A stretch of DNA of 64,000 nucleotides from Sphagnum compactum (GCA_965153455.1 OZ234493.1:22000213-22064212), one strand, 5' to 3'. Counted from the first letter of the stretch, positions 12,401 to 25,100 are shown. The notes: generated from the letters alone by a model not told the origin. Program-made: numbers and translations.

Positions 12401-13076
12401 AACGCACATACACCCGACCCGTTTAGCAGGGGTGAGAGGCTGGGCGGAGAGCCAAGTACTTTGGTGCAATGCGCACAACGTATGGGTGGGAGTTCGGATG
12501 GCTCAGTTGGCCGTGCTACAACTAGTGCAACCGGTTAGTGCTAGGTCTACGACAGGAGGCCCGATCAACCAGGAGGCTGGGGCCCCACCCCCTCCAGGTT
12601 TTCCCCACACAATATTGAGTGTAAAAAGGGTGAAGGATAATATGCGGCTAGCTTACATTGAAAATATCTTTTCCGACCGCGAGATTAGGATTAACGTGTA
12701 GACAAGATACTTACGCTTCAAGGGTATGTTGTACGAGAGCGAAAGCTAGTTGTGTAACATTAGCTGCGTTCAACTACGGAAAGCGCTAGCCCAGTTTCGA
12801 TGTGGTAACACGCAGCTTGAGGTAGTGCTAGGTGTGTGGAAGGGCGTGCCATATGCAGAGAGGCTTTGTCGAGGTTGCGATTTGGGGAAGGTTGAGGATG
12901 AAGAGCACTTGCTTCTTGTTTGTCCAAATACACAGAAAGTTAGGGAACGTTTTTGTTCGACCCTGCCCCTCACCCACACTAGCATTCTTGTTGAGCTCAT
13001 GCAGACTACGAACACGGTCGCCCTGGCCAAGTTTGTGGCATGGTGCCAGTACCAGAGGACAATGTGTCCTCCATGA
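9426..13076 (+). pseudogene. LINE ORF2: endonuclease - reverse transcriptase
   Basis: This would encode the enzyme that nicks target DNA and copies element RNA into it. Endonuclease: WNMHRGG at the start, LFTETW near 9520, GGDSNAR near 9860, a DYFVGSP stretch near 10120 and DSYHRPL near 10220. Reverse transcriptase: CFVDFKKAFD near 11300 (motif A) and GVKQGCPLNPLLFGLYLD near 11475 (motif B). Motif C reads FAHD at 11602-11613 where the family has FADD. C-terminal region: RLCRGCDLGK, then DEEHLLLVC near 12860-12930, a zinc-binding pattern seen in related LINEs. Frameshifts occur near 9735, 10085, 10820, 10950 and 11800. In-frame stops in the inferred frame: TAG 9600, 10082, 10432, 10783, 10896, 11395, 11668, 12699, 12747; TAA 10630, 11167, 11470, 12204, 12279. 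It ends with TGA 13074-13076. Confidence 0.85.
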
Positions 13077-13499
13077 TCTACCTTTCGTCTAATGGACTCT
13101 CTGGTCCGAAACGGACGTAAAATTGTAAATAGTAAACAGTTTAGGTTAAATGGTTTGGGTTCATCCCAAAACGCCCAAAATGGCCAAAACAGTCTCATCC
13201 ACAACTGGTGCGTTGGTGGGTCCTGGTTCACTCAAGCCTTCATGTATGAGTTGTCAACAACAGTTCTTCGATTTCATGCACTTGTTTGATTGTTGAGGGT
13301 TTTTCTACGGTGGTTGGGCCTATTTCCCTGACAAATAGTGCTAGAGAATAAACAAAGAATAAAGACAATGCGAGTTCAATTTTGGTAAACAAAAAAAAAA
13401 ATTATAATCTAGCCTCAAGTGACTGAATAAGTCTTGGGAAATTTTTGAAGTTTTATTATAGGGCGGCATGTTGATGTGACTAGGCTTACTAGTTTCCAC

Positions 13500-13685
13500 C
13501 ACAAAGAGCCAATAGCCAATGTTAGTAGCGAATAACTAATGGCCAATAACCAATAGCCATAGCCAATAGTCAATGACTAGTAGGAATAGCCAATGGTCAA
13601 TAGCTGATAGCCTAGGTAGTAACCACTAGCCATGATCAATAGCCATAGCTAGTAGCCAATAGCCAACGGCCTAAGAGGTGGGCAG
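13500..13685. repeat. AATAGCCA-type short tandem repeats
   Basis: About 185 bases built from variants of AATAGCCA, CCAATAGTCAATG and similar phrases. The same core motif makes up the 25-bp minisatellite inside the CACTA element at 41.2-42.3 kb, though here the units are shorter and less regular. No terminal repeats of a transposon were found around this copy. Confidence 0.6.
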
Positions 13686-13689
13686 CCCC

Positions 13690-16600
13690 TAGGTGGAAAC
13701 AAATAGTTTGATGGCCCCATGCCAGGAATCCCATCCTGAGTTTTCCCACTTTGGACCCCACTTGGACCTCTATCTTGAGACGTTACAGACAACATCAAAT
13801 AAGGGATGAGGGATGAGAGAGAGAGTGAGAGAGGGCCCAACCGGGCATTACCTTACGGAACTATATAGTTAATCCACAGAATTCAAGAGTAATTATAGCA
13901 ACAGTCCATGCAAGAGGAATGAAGGTCCTCAAGAAATAAAAAGGACAAGGTGAAATTCAACTTACCAATGAGTTTCGTGGTATTCCCCATTCAGTAGCAG
14001 TGAACCTTTTTTTTCCACTGTTTTAAAAAAAATCACCACCTTTATAACCAAACTCTAAATAATATTGTTATATTTCCTTTATTCTACGAATATCTTTATT
14101 GCCATCAAATCCATTCACCTCTAATTCACAACTATTTTTGAAAATGTACAATATTGAATCTACTACTATTATTTTCCAATAATATTAACATTTACCTTAC
14201 ACTCATATGAATGATAGACGGAGGAGGCCTTTAAGAGTTTGGTGTAAGGTAATGACCTAGCAGCATGGCACTACACCTTGTGCCGAGCGAGGGTGGAGCC
14301 TGAATTTTGTATTTGGGCATTTTTGTATCTTCGCGATTATTTGGCATAATGATCAAGGCTGGCCAATATGGGAGGGAGGACATATGAAACAAAATCTTCT
14401 GGTAATAGAGTCAGCGAATACGACAAAAATTTCCCGCCGGAATGGTGGGAGGCCCCGCCCTGCGTGAAGGCATTTGGTGGTAAGTAAGTAAGGCCCTGTT
14501 GTTAGGACATTAGGCCCTGGGAGCGCAGGGTGGAGCCTGAGGTCCAGGGCATACGGCCCTGACAGCAGGGCTTACCCGGTGTAAAGGACAAGGCGTCTTA
14601 CATCTCTTTTGCAAGTACACGAGACTTTGAAGGCACATGAGGAAGTTGCTTCATCTTTTCGAGAAGGCTATCTTCCGGGATTTAAGGAGGCCTCTGAATA
14701 CACTACAAACTGTAGCAGAATCGAAACCCCCTCCTTACATCGCATACTCTTCAGCAATGCAGGAACTTGGTTGTTCAATAAGGATCTGACACCTTGATAA
14801 ATTAATCAGAACAAGTTGAGAGTAGCAATGAAGAGTACCTTAGATAAACATTATCAGTTGCTGAGTGCACTAGCTTGGAATAATGGAAGTCAGATGTAGT
14901 AGTACATCATGAACTGCAGTGCATAAAAAACGATCAGATTGCAAACATGTTACTTGCCAGTGAGGACTGAGGACCTGGTCATGGCCAGCCTTTTCTCTTA
15001 TTAGCAAAATTTCGTCAAGAATCGAAATTCAAAATTCAAAAATGAAATTATTCTGAAGGGTTTTTTAATTTTCAGAAGTCAGGGGAAAAACAGTAAAAAT
15101 TACCGGATTATTATAATGGTTTTCAGTGTGCAGCCAAAAAAGGTCATTGCCATAAATCAACCTGCAATCTCAAACTGGTTTAAACCTTAAATTTAAACAA
15201 CCAAAGAATTCAAAATGAAACAACTACATAGTTACATGACCATTGAAAGGTTCCCAGCCAATCAAGACCTTATAACTAATCATGTTATTTTTATGTCACA
15301 TGATTTTCCTTCATGACAAGGTTGTAGATTACTCGGTTTTCCGTTTTTACCAATAGCATAATAAAAAAATTTACAATTTTTTACAACCATGACAATAATG
15401 GTTCCCAATATTTGATCTTCTGATGCTTAAAAAATGCCTTGGAAAATGAAAATTTTGTAAGGAACAATAATTCTTGTTAAATAAGATATAGAATAGATGT
15501 CACAAATATTTTTCCAAAATCATTGATTTACATTATTAATGTAATGTTTTATGTGATTGTTACTCAAATTACAAAAAAAACGTTTGGGCAAATTCGATAG
15601 TAATGAAATGCATAATTAATCTTTCATTCTAAACATGGTTGAATTTTTTGAATGCTTCCCTTTAGTGCTAACCATTTTGAAGTGTTGTTGAGCCATGTCC
15701 TTTAAACAAGGCTACATATTCAGTCATGTATACAACATCTTACCACTAGAAATAAATTGAGGGTACCATACAAAGCTAAGTGACCCAATTCCTTAAACTC
15801 AACTATCCCTAATAGTAGAGTTCATGTTTAAGATCTCATTAGTTGTTTTTTTTTTTTTTTTTTAGCTTGTTGTTGGTTGCTAGAAATCCCTTCTTGATTT
15901 TTTGAAAAACTTAGTGTTGGAGAGAATTGACCAAGTTCTCAATATTTTTAAATATAAATTATAATGTGGTTCTCAAGGTATTTGGTTGTCATTCATTTTA
16001 GAACAATCGGTTTTCAACACCAATTTTCACAAATTCAATTCTCAATTAAAAAAAAATCCTATCTACTAGAGTTTTTCGTAAAGTGACCTTAATTTGACCT
16101 ATTTGGTGCCCTTCTTTCATCCCCGAACCTTCTTTCAAGCTTTAAGTTCACTATTGTAAATAACAATTTTTTTAAAATATGGGAATAAAATGTTGAAACT
16201 TAGGATTAAATGCACATGGTTTGAAAACATTTGTAGTACCACCAACATCGCCAATGAACAATATTGATTAGTAGACATCTATACAAAATAATTAGATAGG
16301 ATGAAATTTAGAGTTTGAGGTCCAATTGAATTCTATTTAAGTCCATTGTATTTTTTTCACTAGGTTTTTAAAATCTCATCCTTTCTATGATTTTATGATT
16401 TTTATTTATTTATTTTATGGATAACTCTACCACCTATTGGGTTGAGAATTGGACTTGGTTTCAGCCCATATGGAAACTTGGGTCTCAATTTTTTTTAAAT
16501 CATTGAGACTAGTTTTTTCTTAATAGTCACCTGACACTTGACATGTATTTTTAAGTTCCTTTTCCTATATACAAGGGTGAGAATTGAGATTGGTATTTAA

Positions 16601-17800
16601 AACTCAATACCTTTTTCGAGTATCAAGTTTTTTAAACAAAAAGAACATGATTGATTTTCTCAACTTAGTGATAACCAAGAAACTTGAATTTCAACCTTTG
16701 TGTGAGAAAAAATGAGAACTAGTAAAATTTAAGGTGAGAACCGCCTTGAAAATCGAGATGGTTTTCACCTTATTCTTATGAATTGCCCAACATTGGAATG
16801 CACCTAGGAAATTAATGATGGTGCTCATATTTGCATCAAGCCTATTGGTCTTTTCACCTTAAAACCAAAATGTTCATTCATGGTGGATTTCGATACGATA
16901 TTTATTGCATTGCTCTATGGCTTAAAAGGACCAGACCTAGATAGAAGGCAATTTGGATGTGTTATACTATTCAAGTTATTTTTGTATTATGTGTGATATG
17001 TGTGTTGACAATGATGGTTGTATGTGGCAACATAAGAATGCATGATGTTAGGAGTTTTTTTGTTGGTCACATGTATACATCCTAATTATTATATATAAAT
17101 TGAGGTAAGTAAGCTTGAAACTTGTTCTATTGTGAACAAAATTTTAAATATTTGGTGTGTGGGATATAAGTTCAAGTTTTGTGATTTCAAATCACTTTTT
17201 GTGTTTTGAGATTTCAAAACACACATGTTTAGTTGTTACTTGTTTTCTATGGTTTATACAAGTTTTTTTTAAATTGAATTTGTGTGATTTCCATTATTGT
17301 TTTTGGGCTTGGATTCTTATATTGTTACATTAGAATAATATTTTGATTTGCACGTATCATGTATCATTCAAAATATTTGTATATTCTGTTGTATGTGTGT
17401 TGATAGCAATGAACCATTGTAAACATTGACATAATCTTGTTCAAAGGTTTTTCCATTGGAGTAACATGGTTCCATGGTGTCTCTCTTATAGCTATCGAGA
17501 AAATCTGCATTAAAAAAATTTGCAAATTGCCATCAATTTGTCTAAGAGTTCCTACATGAAAATGTAGCTTCGGAGATATTTGTATCATTGTCTTTTTCTT
17601 CAATATTCTTGAGATACTAATGACAAAAAAAATTTACAATAAAATTTTTTTACATGTAAATAGCACATAGAATTTGATCGTGATGTTCCTTCAACTTGGA
17701 CCCCATTGCTGCTTGCTTTTGGATTGGAGCTAAAAGGAAGGACCACCCCTTGTTTACATGTGTGTGGGCATTGAAGAGGAGCCAACTTGGTGTTTTATAT
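13690..17800. other. AT-rich spacer, no gene recognised
   Basis: Most of this stretch is AT-rich without coding signals. Between 14210 and 14600 there is a GC-richer islet with several AGGCCCTG phrases and two GTGGAGCCTGA copies, which looks like fragments of a repeat. A 62-codon open frame at 14609-14797 has no recognisable domain. There is a T-run at about 15847-15864. Confidence 0.5.
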
Positions 17801-17804
17801 GTAC

Positions 17805-18385
17805 AAAAGATGATGACAAGCCTCTCAGGTTATCTTTTGTGTTTTTTCTTCAATTATAGAAGACAATGACACGTTAAAAGGCTCATCGTTGTCTTGTGGT
17901 TTTTTTTTTGGGTTGTAGAAAGTGATGACAAGCCTCCTGGCTCATCGTCATCTTATGGGTTTTTTTCTTGGGTTACAAACGATGACAACAAATTGCAAAG
18001 CTCGTCGTTGACTTATTTTTCTTGAGTTGCACAAGACAACCACGAGCCTTTCAACTCATCATCGTTTTGTGCTACTTTTTTTTTAAGTTGCAAAAAACAA
18101 TAATGAACCAGGAGTTCATTGTCATCTTGTGGTTCTTTTTTAAATTGTAGAAAACAACAATGAACCTTTTGACTCATTATCATCTTGTGGGTTTTTTTCT
18201 TAGATTGCAAAAAAAAAAAAAGGCAAGAAGTTCGTCATCATTTTATGCTTATTTTTTTGAGTTGCACAAAATGACGACAAGCCTCTTAACTCATCATCAT
18301 CTTGTGCTAGTTTTTATTGGGTTGTAAAAGACAATCATGAACCAAAAAGCTCGTCATCGTCTAGTGCGTTTTTGTTATTGTTGTA
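17805..18385. repeat. minisatellite, period about 58-65 bp, about ten copies
   Basis: Each unit carries a GATGACAAGCCTC-like phrase, then CTCATCGTCATCTTGTG, then a run of T and GGGTTGTAGAA or GAGTTGCACAA. About ten diverged copies follow one another. Spacing varies, mainly because the T-run differs in length. The minus-strand open frame across 18013-18210 is a by-product of the repeat. Confidence 0.75.
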
Positions 18386-18399
18386 CACAAAGGTGCCAT

Positions 18400-20500
18400 G
18401 TGTCATGTCAAAAAATGAATGTAATTATTAATAAATTATTAATTATATAAAAAATGAATTAATGTAAATAATTAATCAATATAACCAAATAGTTATAATA
18501 AATATAAATGTAATAATTTATTTGTATGATTTTTATATTATTTAAATTGAATTATAATGAAAAATATAAATACAATAATCTAATTTTATAATTTTATTAT
18601 ATTAATTAATTTTAATAAAAAATAAAACTTTAAAAAAATAAGGCCCTTAAACCTTTCAATATAATGAATAATATTTATTATTACTAATAGTAAGAACATT
18701 TAACTTTACAATTCTTCTTGTTGCAAGTTGTTGTTTTGTATTAAAAAGTTGTAGTAAGTTGGAAAAAAAAAATTATTATCCATTTTTATATGTTGTTTGT
18801 AATTGTTTGTTTAAGGGAGATTGAAGTTCTTTGACAATGGTGGCAATCACCATTGCTGGGGAGATTCAAGTTTTTTTTCTTTTTTGGTTGGATTGATTAT
18901 TGTTTAAGGATTTAAGTGTTTTTGTTGTAGGATGGCACGTCCCTAGAAGAAATTTAAATATTGAGGAAAGGTGACCAGTGATAATTAACAACAAGTGAAT
19001 GTTGTAACAAATGTGGAGGAAAGTGTAGTGAAAGAAAACATTATCATATGTATTCTTACTCTTGATGGTAAACTTTAAACCCACTCCTATTCTTGAAAGT
19101 AAATTTGTTGTGATGGATGATATGTTTCACATGATAGGGTTTAAAAGAGTGTAATGCAACACATTATGAATAAAAAATCCCAATCCAAACTATAAACCCC
19201 ATTTTCATTTTGTATTTGAAAAGGGAAACAAGGTTTTTTGCTTCCCTAAATTTTTCCAAGCAATATCCTCATCATTTTAAAGGTTAAGCTACTAGCCCAT
19301 TTGTAATGCCCTCCTTGTATTTAGGGTTTTCTTACTGGTCTATTTGCAATACCTTCATATTTTTTAAGGTGTTATTGCTAGCATGTTTACAATACTTTCA
19401 TGATTCTTAAGGATTACTTGCTAGTTTGATTTGAAATGTTATTCTTGTAGGGGGTCTACTAGTTTCACATGAAAGTGATTAAGTAGAAATACCACCAAAT
19501 CATGTAATGGAAGATGCAAATTGGGTTCACAAAGGGTCAAGGTGGATCATTAATGGATGCATTAACACTTATGTGGTTAAATGGTTGTTTCGCTAACATT
19601 TCGACAATAATCACAAGCTTTGCATGGAGGTAGGCAAATATGGTCGTCCTTCTACTCATGTTGGGGGACTAAAGCAACAAAATCACCATGTTATGAACAT
19701 TTGAATTTTGAACAACCACATCCAAGGAAAAAGCGGAATCAAAATAAAGCCCTTCATCTAGTGAAAAAAAAGTGAAGTTAAAGTGGGATGAACTCCAAGC
19801 CTAAACACAACAAATGGAATAGGTTAAATGGCCTTTGTTCATATGTTTAACCTACAAGATCTTGTTGGGCATCATTGGGATTCTCGCATGAAGGGTGGGG
19901 TTCATCCCACAAAGTGCATGGGTGTGCTTTGAAAAGGATGAAAACTTTGTTGACAAAATTCAAATAAGCAAAATTACCTATGCAAAGCTTTTGAAAGTTG
20001 CATGGGGTGCTCAAAATTAGACATTGGAATCCAATAAACGCAATTAAGCCAAAAAAATGGATCTAAGTATTACAATTCCAAAATCATTCATGGGTGGTAT
20101 ATTCCATACTTATACTCTCTTTTTGTTAACATTGTTTGCATCTTAATATTGGAATCTAAGTTTCATTTATTTTTTGTGTTAGGTTTCGAGGCACAACAAA
20201 AGAGGCTTTTGTTACATATGCAATTCAACTTGTGCTTGAGTGTCGTCAATTATTTACTCATCATCATGCAACAAAAGTTATAAAAACTATAACAAAGTAT
20301 CAAACCATTATGGGCATTCCTTCTAATTCATCCTCCTTGGAAGAATAATTATAGATATAGCTTTATTGCACATACGTATCATTTTTGTATTAAACCATTA
20401 TAGAATAAATTAGCATGATATATTTTTATTCCATCCTTTTTGTAATGTGGTTATTTGAACATTTTTGTATCACTCCACTTGTTTTCATTTTGATTTTTAA
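18400..20500. other. AT-rich spacer, no gene recognised
   Basis: The part from 18400 to 18660 is almost only A and T. From about 19490 to 20050 the composition is slightly more balanced and may be an old transposon, but no domain or terminal repeat could be named. Nothing else can be supported. Confidence 0.5.
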
Positions 20501-20519
20501 TTTTTGGATTTGTAGATTT

Positions 20520-21105
20520 TGGGATCATCTTATGCCATGTTCCACACAATACCCCCATCCACAATTCCCAAATGGGAGTCCCAAAACACTAAAAATTGGG
20601 ATTCTTACGACTTTGTTGGCCCATAATTTTATGTGACCTCCAATTGAAGTGAAGTCTGAAACAAAGTTGTAGCCCTTATTGAAATCTTTTCAACAATATG
20701 TCACATGCCATTTACACGCAAGGAAATTAAGGCGATTCCCAACTTCTAGTGGTCGGGAGTCAAATTAACAACTTGACTCACAACTCTTCTTTTGGCCATA
20801 ACTTGTGTTTTAATTACCCAAATGGGTCATGTGATCCCATTTTAGACATTAATTTCTAAGAGCTTTCCAATAATATAAATAACATTTCAATCCAATGGGT
20901 TTTGACCTTTACAATCGTTTTTTGAATATTCAGGTGTCCAACTCCCAAAGTGGGAGCTCACTTGGGATTGTGGAGGTTCATTCCCTCACACTCTCCCACA
21001 CTCCTGGGAACATGAAATGTGATTCACGGGCTTCATTCTTGGCTCGCACCTTTGCAAGCCCTTGCCTTGGTCACGAGCTCAAGATTAAAGTTGCGACACT
21101 AAAAC
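20520..21105 (+). mobile_element. LTR-like repeat, copy 2 (CpG-depleted)
   Basis: This aligns with 7030-7540 in the same orientation. Shared landmarks are AAAGTTGTAGCCC, ATCTTTTCAAC, GATTCCC, TAGTGGTCGGGAGTCAA, GGCCATAACTT and a TTCAGG phrase near the end. Where copy 1 has CG, this copy mostly has TG or CA, the signature of deaminated methylcytosine. It is therefore an older or more heavily methylated member of the same family. There is no coding frame. Confidence 0.6.
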
Positions 21106-21299
21106 ATTTAAGTAATACCTTCATTATCCTTATCATGAAATACTCGTACAATAACCTTAAAGAAAAAATGTAATTTAATATTTTTATATAATTACATTGC
21201 CCATTTTCATGAAAGGACCCCTTGGTGCATAAACCAATTTATTTATGTGGATATTGTAAACTTTTGATCTTCTTTTATTTATGGTTGAATTTTCCATAA

Positions 21300-23120
21300 A
21301 GCGTTTGAAATTGCAATACTTGCGTATCAACCAACACGTGTTCATGTTCCATTACTCCAATTTAAATTTTTGTTCAATATATGTTTCAAACAGATAAAGG
21401 GGACATTGGGTTTAAGGTTTACGAAAATTAAGCCCACCTTTTTGTCATTAATTGTTTTAAGATAACCTTTTTCCTAACATTTATATTCTTTTCATGGAAT
21501 ATTTTGTAAGGGAATTTATGTATTCACATACACACACACATATAAACAAGTTTTGATTTCTTTTCTTTTTCATTAAAATAGACGAAAATGAAGGTGATTC
21601 CATGGCGAAGATATGCATTATAAAAACTTTCCCACTAGTTAGGGTCCCACCTCCCCCCCAAATTAGGTTTAAGACACAAGTTTCTTTGGTAATTATGTAA
21701 AATTGTTTCATAGTTTTATTACAAGTATGTATCCAATTGATAATCTACACACAATTTAGGGTTATGCAAAAATAATTCCAAAATTAAATTTAACACTTAC
21801 TTTTAAAAAAATTGTTAAATTCCAACATTAAAGTGATGCAACCAATTCTTTTTGTGTTTATTTAATTTAGGGTCAATGTAGGAAATATTTTTGCATACAA
21901 AAGTTTTAGTTCAACATTTTAGGGTTCATTGTATAGGTTTGTTGAATTTTTCAAATTTAACCCTATGCATCCATTAGGTTGTAATGTCTACATAATTTAT
22001 GGTTTTTGTAAAAAAAATTACCAATATTAGGTTTAAGGTTTTATTTGGTATGAAATTATTTACTTTTTAGATGAAAGTTAAAGTTTTCAATTTGTAATAT
22101 CATACCTTATCATCCTATGTAAGATCCCAAATGCAATACTTAGGTGAATTTATGTTATGTAACTGTCATTGATTTAATAATGCAAAAACTTGTTCCTTCA
22201 TCATTTAATTAAATGTATAAAGTTATGTAAGTATATATTGTCTACTAGGTGTGATACTTACATCTAGTGTATATAAAAAAAAAGAAATATCCAAAAGATA
22301 CCTATATTAAAAAAATAAACCAATTATCAATACCTTCATCTTTAGGTGTAAACATTGATTGTGGGCATGTCCCAATTTTTCCAAACCCTAATTTGCAATA
22401 CCTACATCATTTGAAATCAGTGTTAAAATGATCATTAAGGCAATTTTTCTTTCATTATTGTATTATAAAACTACCATTTTACCATAATAAACTTATCACA
22501 ATACCTACATAAATCTATATTATGTACCTTCATAAAAAATCCCTTTCTAGTAATAACTATTTATTATGTAGGTATTGCAAAAATTTAATCCTCCATCATT
22601 TAAGGGGGATCTTGTCCACCAAATGTAATACTTACATTTAATGGACTAAATGTAATAACAAATATCCAAACATGTGATATTTGATTTTTATAAGTAAAGA
22701 AAATCCATTAAATTAAATCATCATTCTAATGAGAAAAGGTAAAATAATACCCACATTAATTGGTCAAATTCCCGACTGGAAAGAATAGGGAATTCGCAAT
22801 ATTTTCATCTAACGTACTAATATATAATTAATACCCATGAAAGATATGAAAATATATGCAATATTTGTATTAGTACCTGTCAACCTTTAACTATGATATA
22901 CCTTAAACCTTGCAATACTTGCATGTAAGACCAATTTAATGCCACAATAAACAAGATGGGTAAATATTATTTGCATATTGACTTGGAGATTATTGTACAA
23001 TTGACCTACAATACCCACATTATATAGGGTGGTAGTTTAGTTGTACATAATGCGAGTATGTAATACCCACCTTTATATGACATTTGAGTGAGATATTTTT
23101 ATTTGGGAATTTTAAAATAC
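21300..23120. repeat. diffuse degenerate repeat with ATACCTACAT-type phrases
   Basis: This is AT-rich DNA in which phrases such as AATACCTACAT, GTAGGTATTGCAA, AATACTTACAT and AATACCCACATT recur at irregular distances on both strands, at least ten times. It looks like a strongly decayed tandem array. A CA-type run (ACACACACACA) lies at about 21530-21541. The related phrases near 2.3-2.6 kb suggest one dispersed family. Confidence 0.4.
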
Positions 23121-23529
23121 ATGTGTTATATAGCCTTAGTAATGTACTTTAACTTTCAAACCCTATATGTTCAATGATACAAAATCAACACATAAGTAAT
23201 TTATTCTTTGACACAATTATAATATCATGCACATTTTAATAATGGACAATTAAAATGGGGGATAAGTACAAACAATTTTGTGTTGTTGTTTGTATTCATG
23301 AACCTTTTTCTTACGGCTATTTCCATGTTTTAATATCATCTCATGCCAATCCTTCATCTTATGCATTAAATTGCCAAGTCCATCATTATCACAATGAAAA
23401 GCTATGTTGAAATGCATGACTTCATTCAACTTGGAAATGCAAATATTTCGTACATCTATTGTAATGAGACACAACAATGATGTGGTGTGGTATATGAGTT
23501 GAACCCCACCTTTTTTTATTTCATTGATG

Positions 23530-23965
23530 ATTTCTTACATTATGTCACCCATTCGATCAAATGTTTTCTCCGTGGGGCTGGATGAACTTGAAGGTTGGTT
23601 GTGACCCTTGTTTTTTCTCACATGGGGGGAGGTATCATCTAGTGTTAGAAGCCCACACATATCAACAATCCATGGTTGTTCAAAGTGATCTTCATCGACC
23701 ATTTCACCATTAGATTCATTGTTATAAATGTGCAAATAGGTATAGTCCACAAACATGGCAAGAAAACCTCCATGATCAAATCCATAACATGTCCCATAAT
23801 ATTGAATGATATATTTTTTAATGAAGTCGATACATGTAAAAAAAATGGCAACTTGATGTTTGCACAAGTTTCCACACAATGTCTATTCACATGTGCAACA
23901 AACATACTTGGTGAAAGGAAGTGGGACCTTATATGTCATATGTGGAAGTTGTTGATGTCATACCA
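23530..23965 (-). pseudogene. MULE-type transposase C-terminal fragment with SWIM zinc finger
   Basis: Reading on the minus strand from about 23965, the frame gives CCTCE, a stop, then LCGNLCKHQVA. This is the Cys-x-Cys...Cys-x-His pattern of a SWIM finger, the DNA-binding end of MULE transposases and related FAR1-type proteins. The stop (TAG) lies between the two halves of the finger. The frame then stays open for 114 codons to 23535, with an acidic, serine-rich tail (QPSSSSSPTEK) as in such tails. No upstream catalytic region is recognisable, so this is a truncated remnant. A further minus-strand open stretch at 23250-23477 may be a continuation after a frameshift. Confidence 0.5.
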
Positions 23966-24179
23966 TCCATGCATGGCCGGTTTTGATTGAATCATTTATT
24001 TCATGGGTGATATGGGTGTGAGGGATCAATGTGACCTTTTCAATGTTCGCTTTCACAATGAGTATAACTAAAATTTTAATTTTAAATGATGGTAAAAATA
24101 TAAGTAGTGAGAAGCAAGTAGTGAAAATCCATATTGATACTCTGTGAAATATATATTACATGTTAAAATATTCTTCGTT

Positions 24180-25015
24180 TTAACTTCTAATGCTTGAAAT
24201 GAAAGCTAGTAGAGTGTCTAGAGTGAAGGTTACAAGAACGCCTGGAAGGCTCCTACGACGCTTATATCGTGTGAGATTCATGGAAGATACGAATGGAAAA
24301 ATCAAGAAAGCTAATGTGGCATGACAAATGGGTCGCGCACATGAAGGAAGAGGCGCAGAAGATGCCGTGCGAGAAGTAGATCTGCCTACGATCAGCCACA
24401 AAACCTGGCAGGCAGAAAATCCTAACGTTCTGCTGGGTCGCACCCTGCTTGCCACTGTAGCTCCCTTTCCGGCGTGCCCACGAACTGCGGTGCTCCGTTT
24501 AGCACCCTGCCCAAGTCTCTCACGAGTTTCACCGTTCACCTTCGTGCTCACCCGTCTGCATTCCATAGCCATTTTCTCAGTGCACACAATACAGGCACTG
24601 TGTTTCTCAAAAAATTTCTTTGAATCACATTTTCTTCTGTCTTTCTCACCGTGGAACCGTCTCAAGAGCCACGTTTCCTGTCCCAGATGATGATGGGTTC
24701 AAGCTCTTCACTTCCCTTGTTCATTGTGCCTCGCACAGCACTTTCAACTCCACCCAAATCCAAGAGAGATTGGCAAGGATTTTTGGACCTATTCCAGAAA
24801 CAACTACCTGGAAGCCACTCAATGCAATTAAGAATTCATTTTCTTGTGACTTTAATAAAACCGCCACGCGCGACCTTGTTCCCCAGCTTTTACCGATGAC
24901 TGCTGGCTTTACAAAGGATACTTTCAGGACTCCACAACTGAAAGGACGACCATAGAGTCGACTGCTGGCTTTACGAAGGACATGTCAGGACACCACAAAT
25001 GACAGCACGACAATG
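24180..25015 (+). other. GC-richer block with hypothetical open frame and a short duplication
   Basis: CpG content rises after 24180. A plus-strand frame from 24620 to 24955 (111 codons) contains FGPIPETTTWKPLNAIK and has protein-like composition, but I recognise no domain and no splice sites flank it clearly. The segment 24897-24955 beginning ACTGCTGGCTTTAC is repeated at about 24961-25015, so the frame may itself be repeat-derived. A minus-strand frame of 161 codons (24180-24665) overlaps it and looks like a composition artefact. Confidence 0.3.
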
Positions 25016-25100
25016 GATGGCTCACGTTCGTATGGCAAAACCTTAAAATCTCCGGACAAGTTTTTAAAAGACCCAAAAGATTGCACCATAAGATTTTCTT

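Larger units (their letters stand above)
8550..13400 (+). mobile_element. LINE (non-LTR retrotransposon), near full length, inactive
   Basis: The element has the usual order for a two-ORF LINE: an ORF1-like region, an apurinic-type endonuclease, a reverse transcriptase, and a C-terminal cysteine/histidine region. The 3' flank after the TGA at 13074-13076 runs about 300 bases to an A-rich run near 13390. Target-site duplications were not identified. The copy is inactivated by about 19 in-frame TAG/TAA codons, four or more frameshifts, and loss of a catalytic aspartate in the reverse transcriptase. CpG content is high compared with the AT-rich flanks. Confidence 0.85.

Noticed and set aside
8550-13076. 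Active LINE
   Set aside because: About 19 in-frame stops, several frameshifts and the FAHD change make activity impossible under the standard code, and the FAHD change alone should block it under any code.
24180-24665. 161-codon minus-strand frame
   Set aside because: No recognisable domain, overlaps a plus-strand frame of similar quality, and sits in GC-richer DNA where long frames arise by chance.
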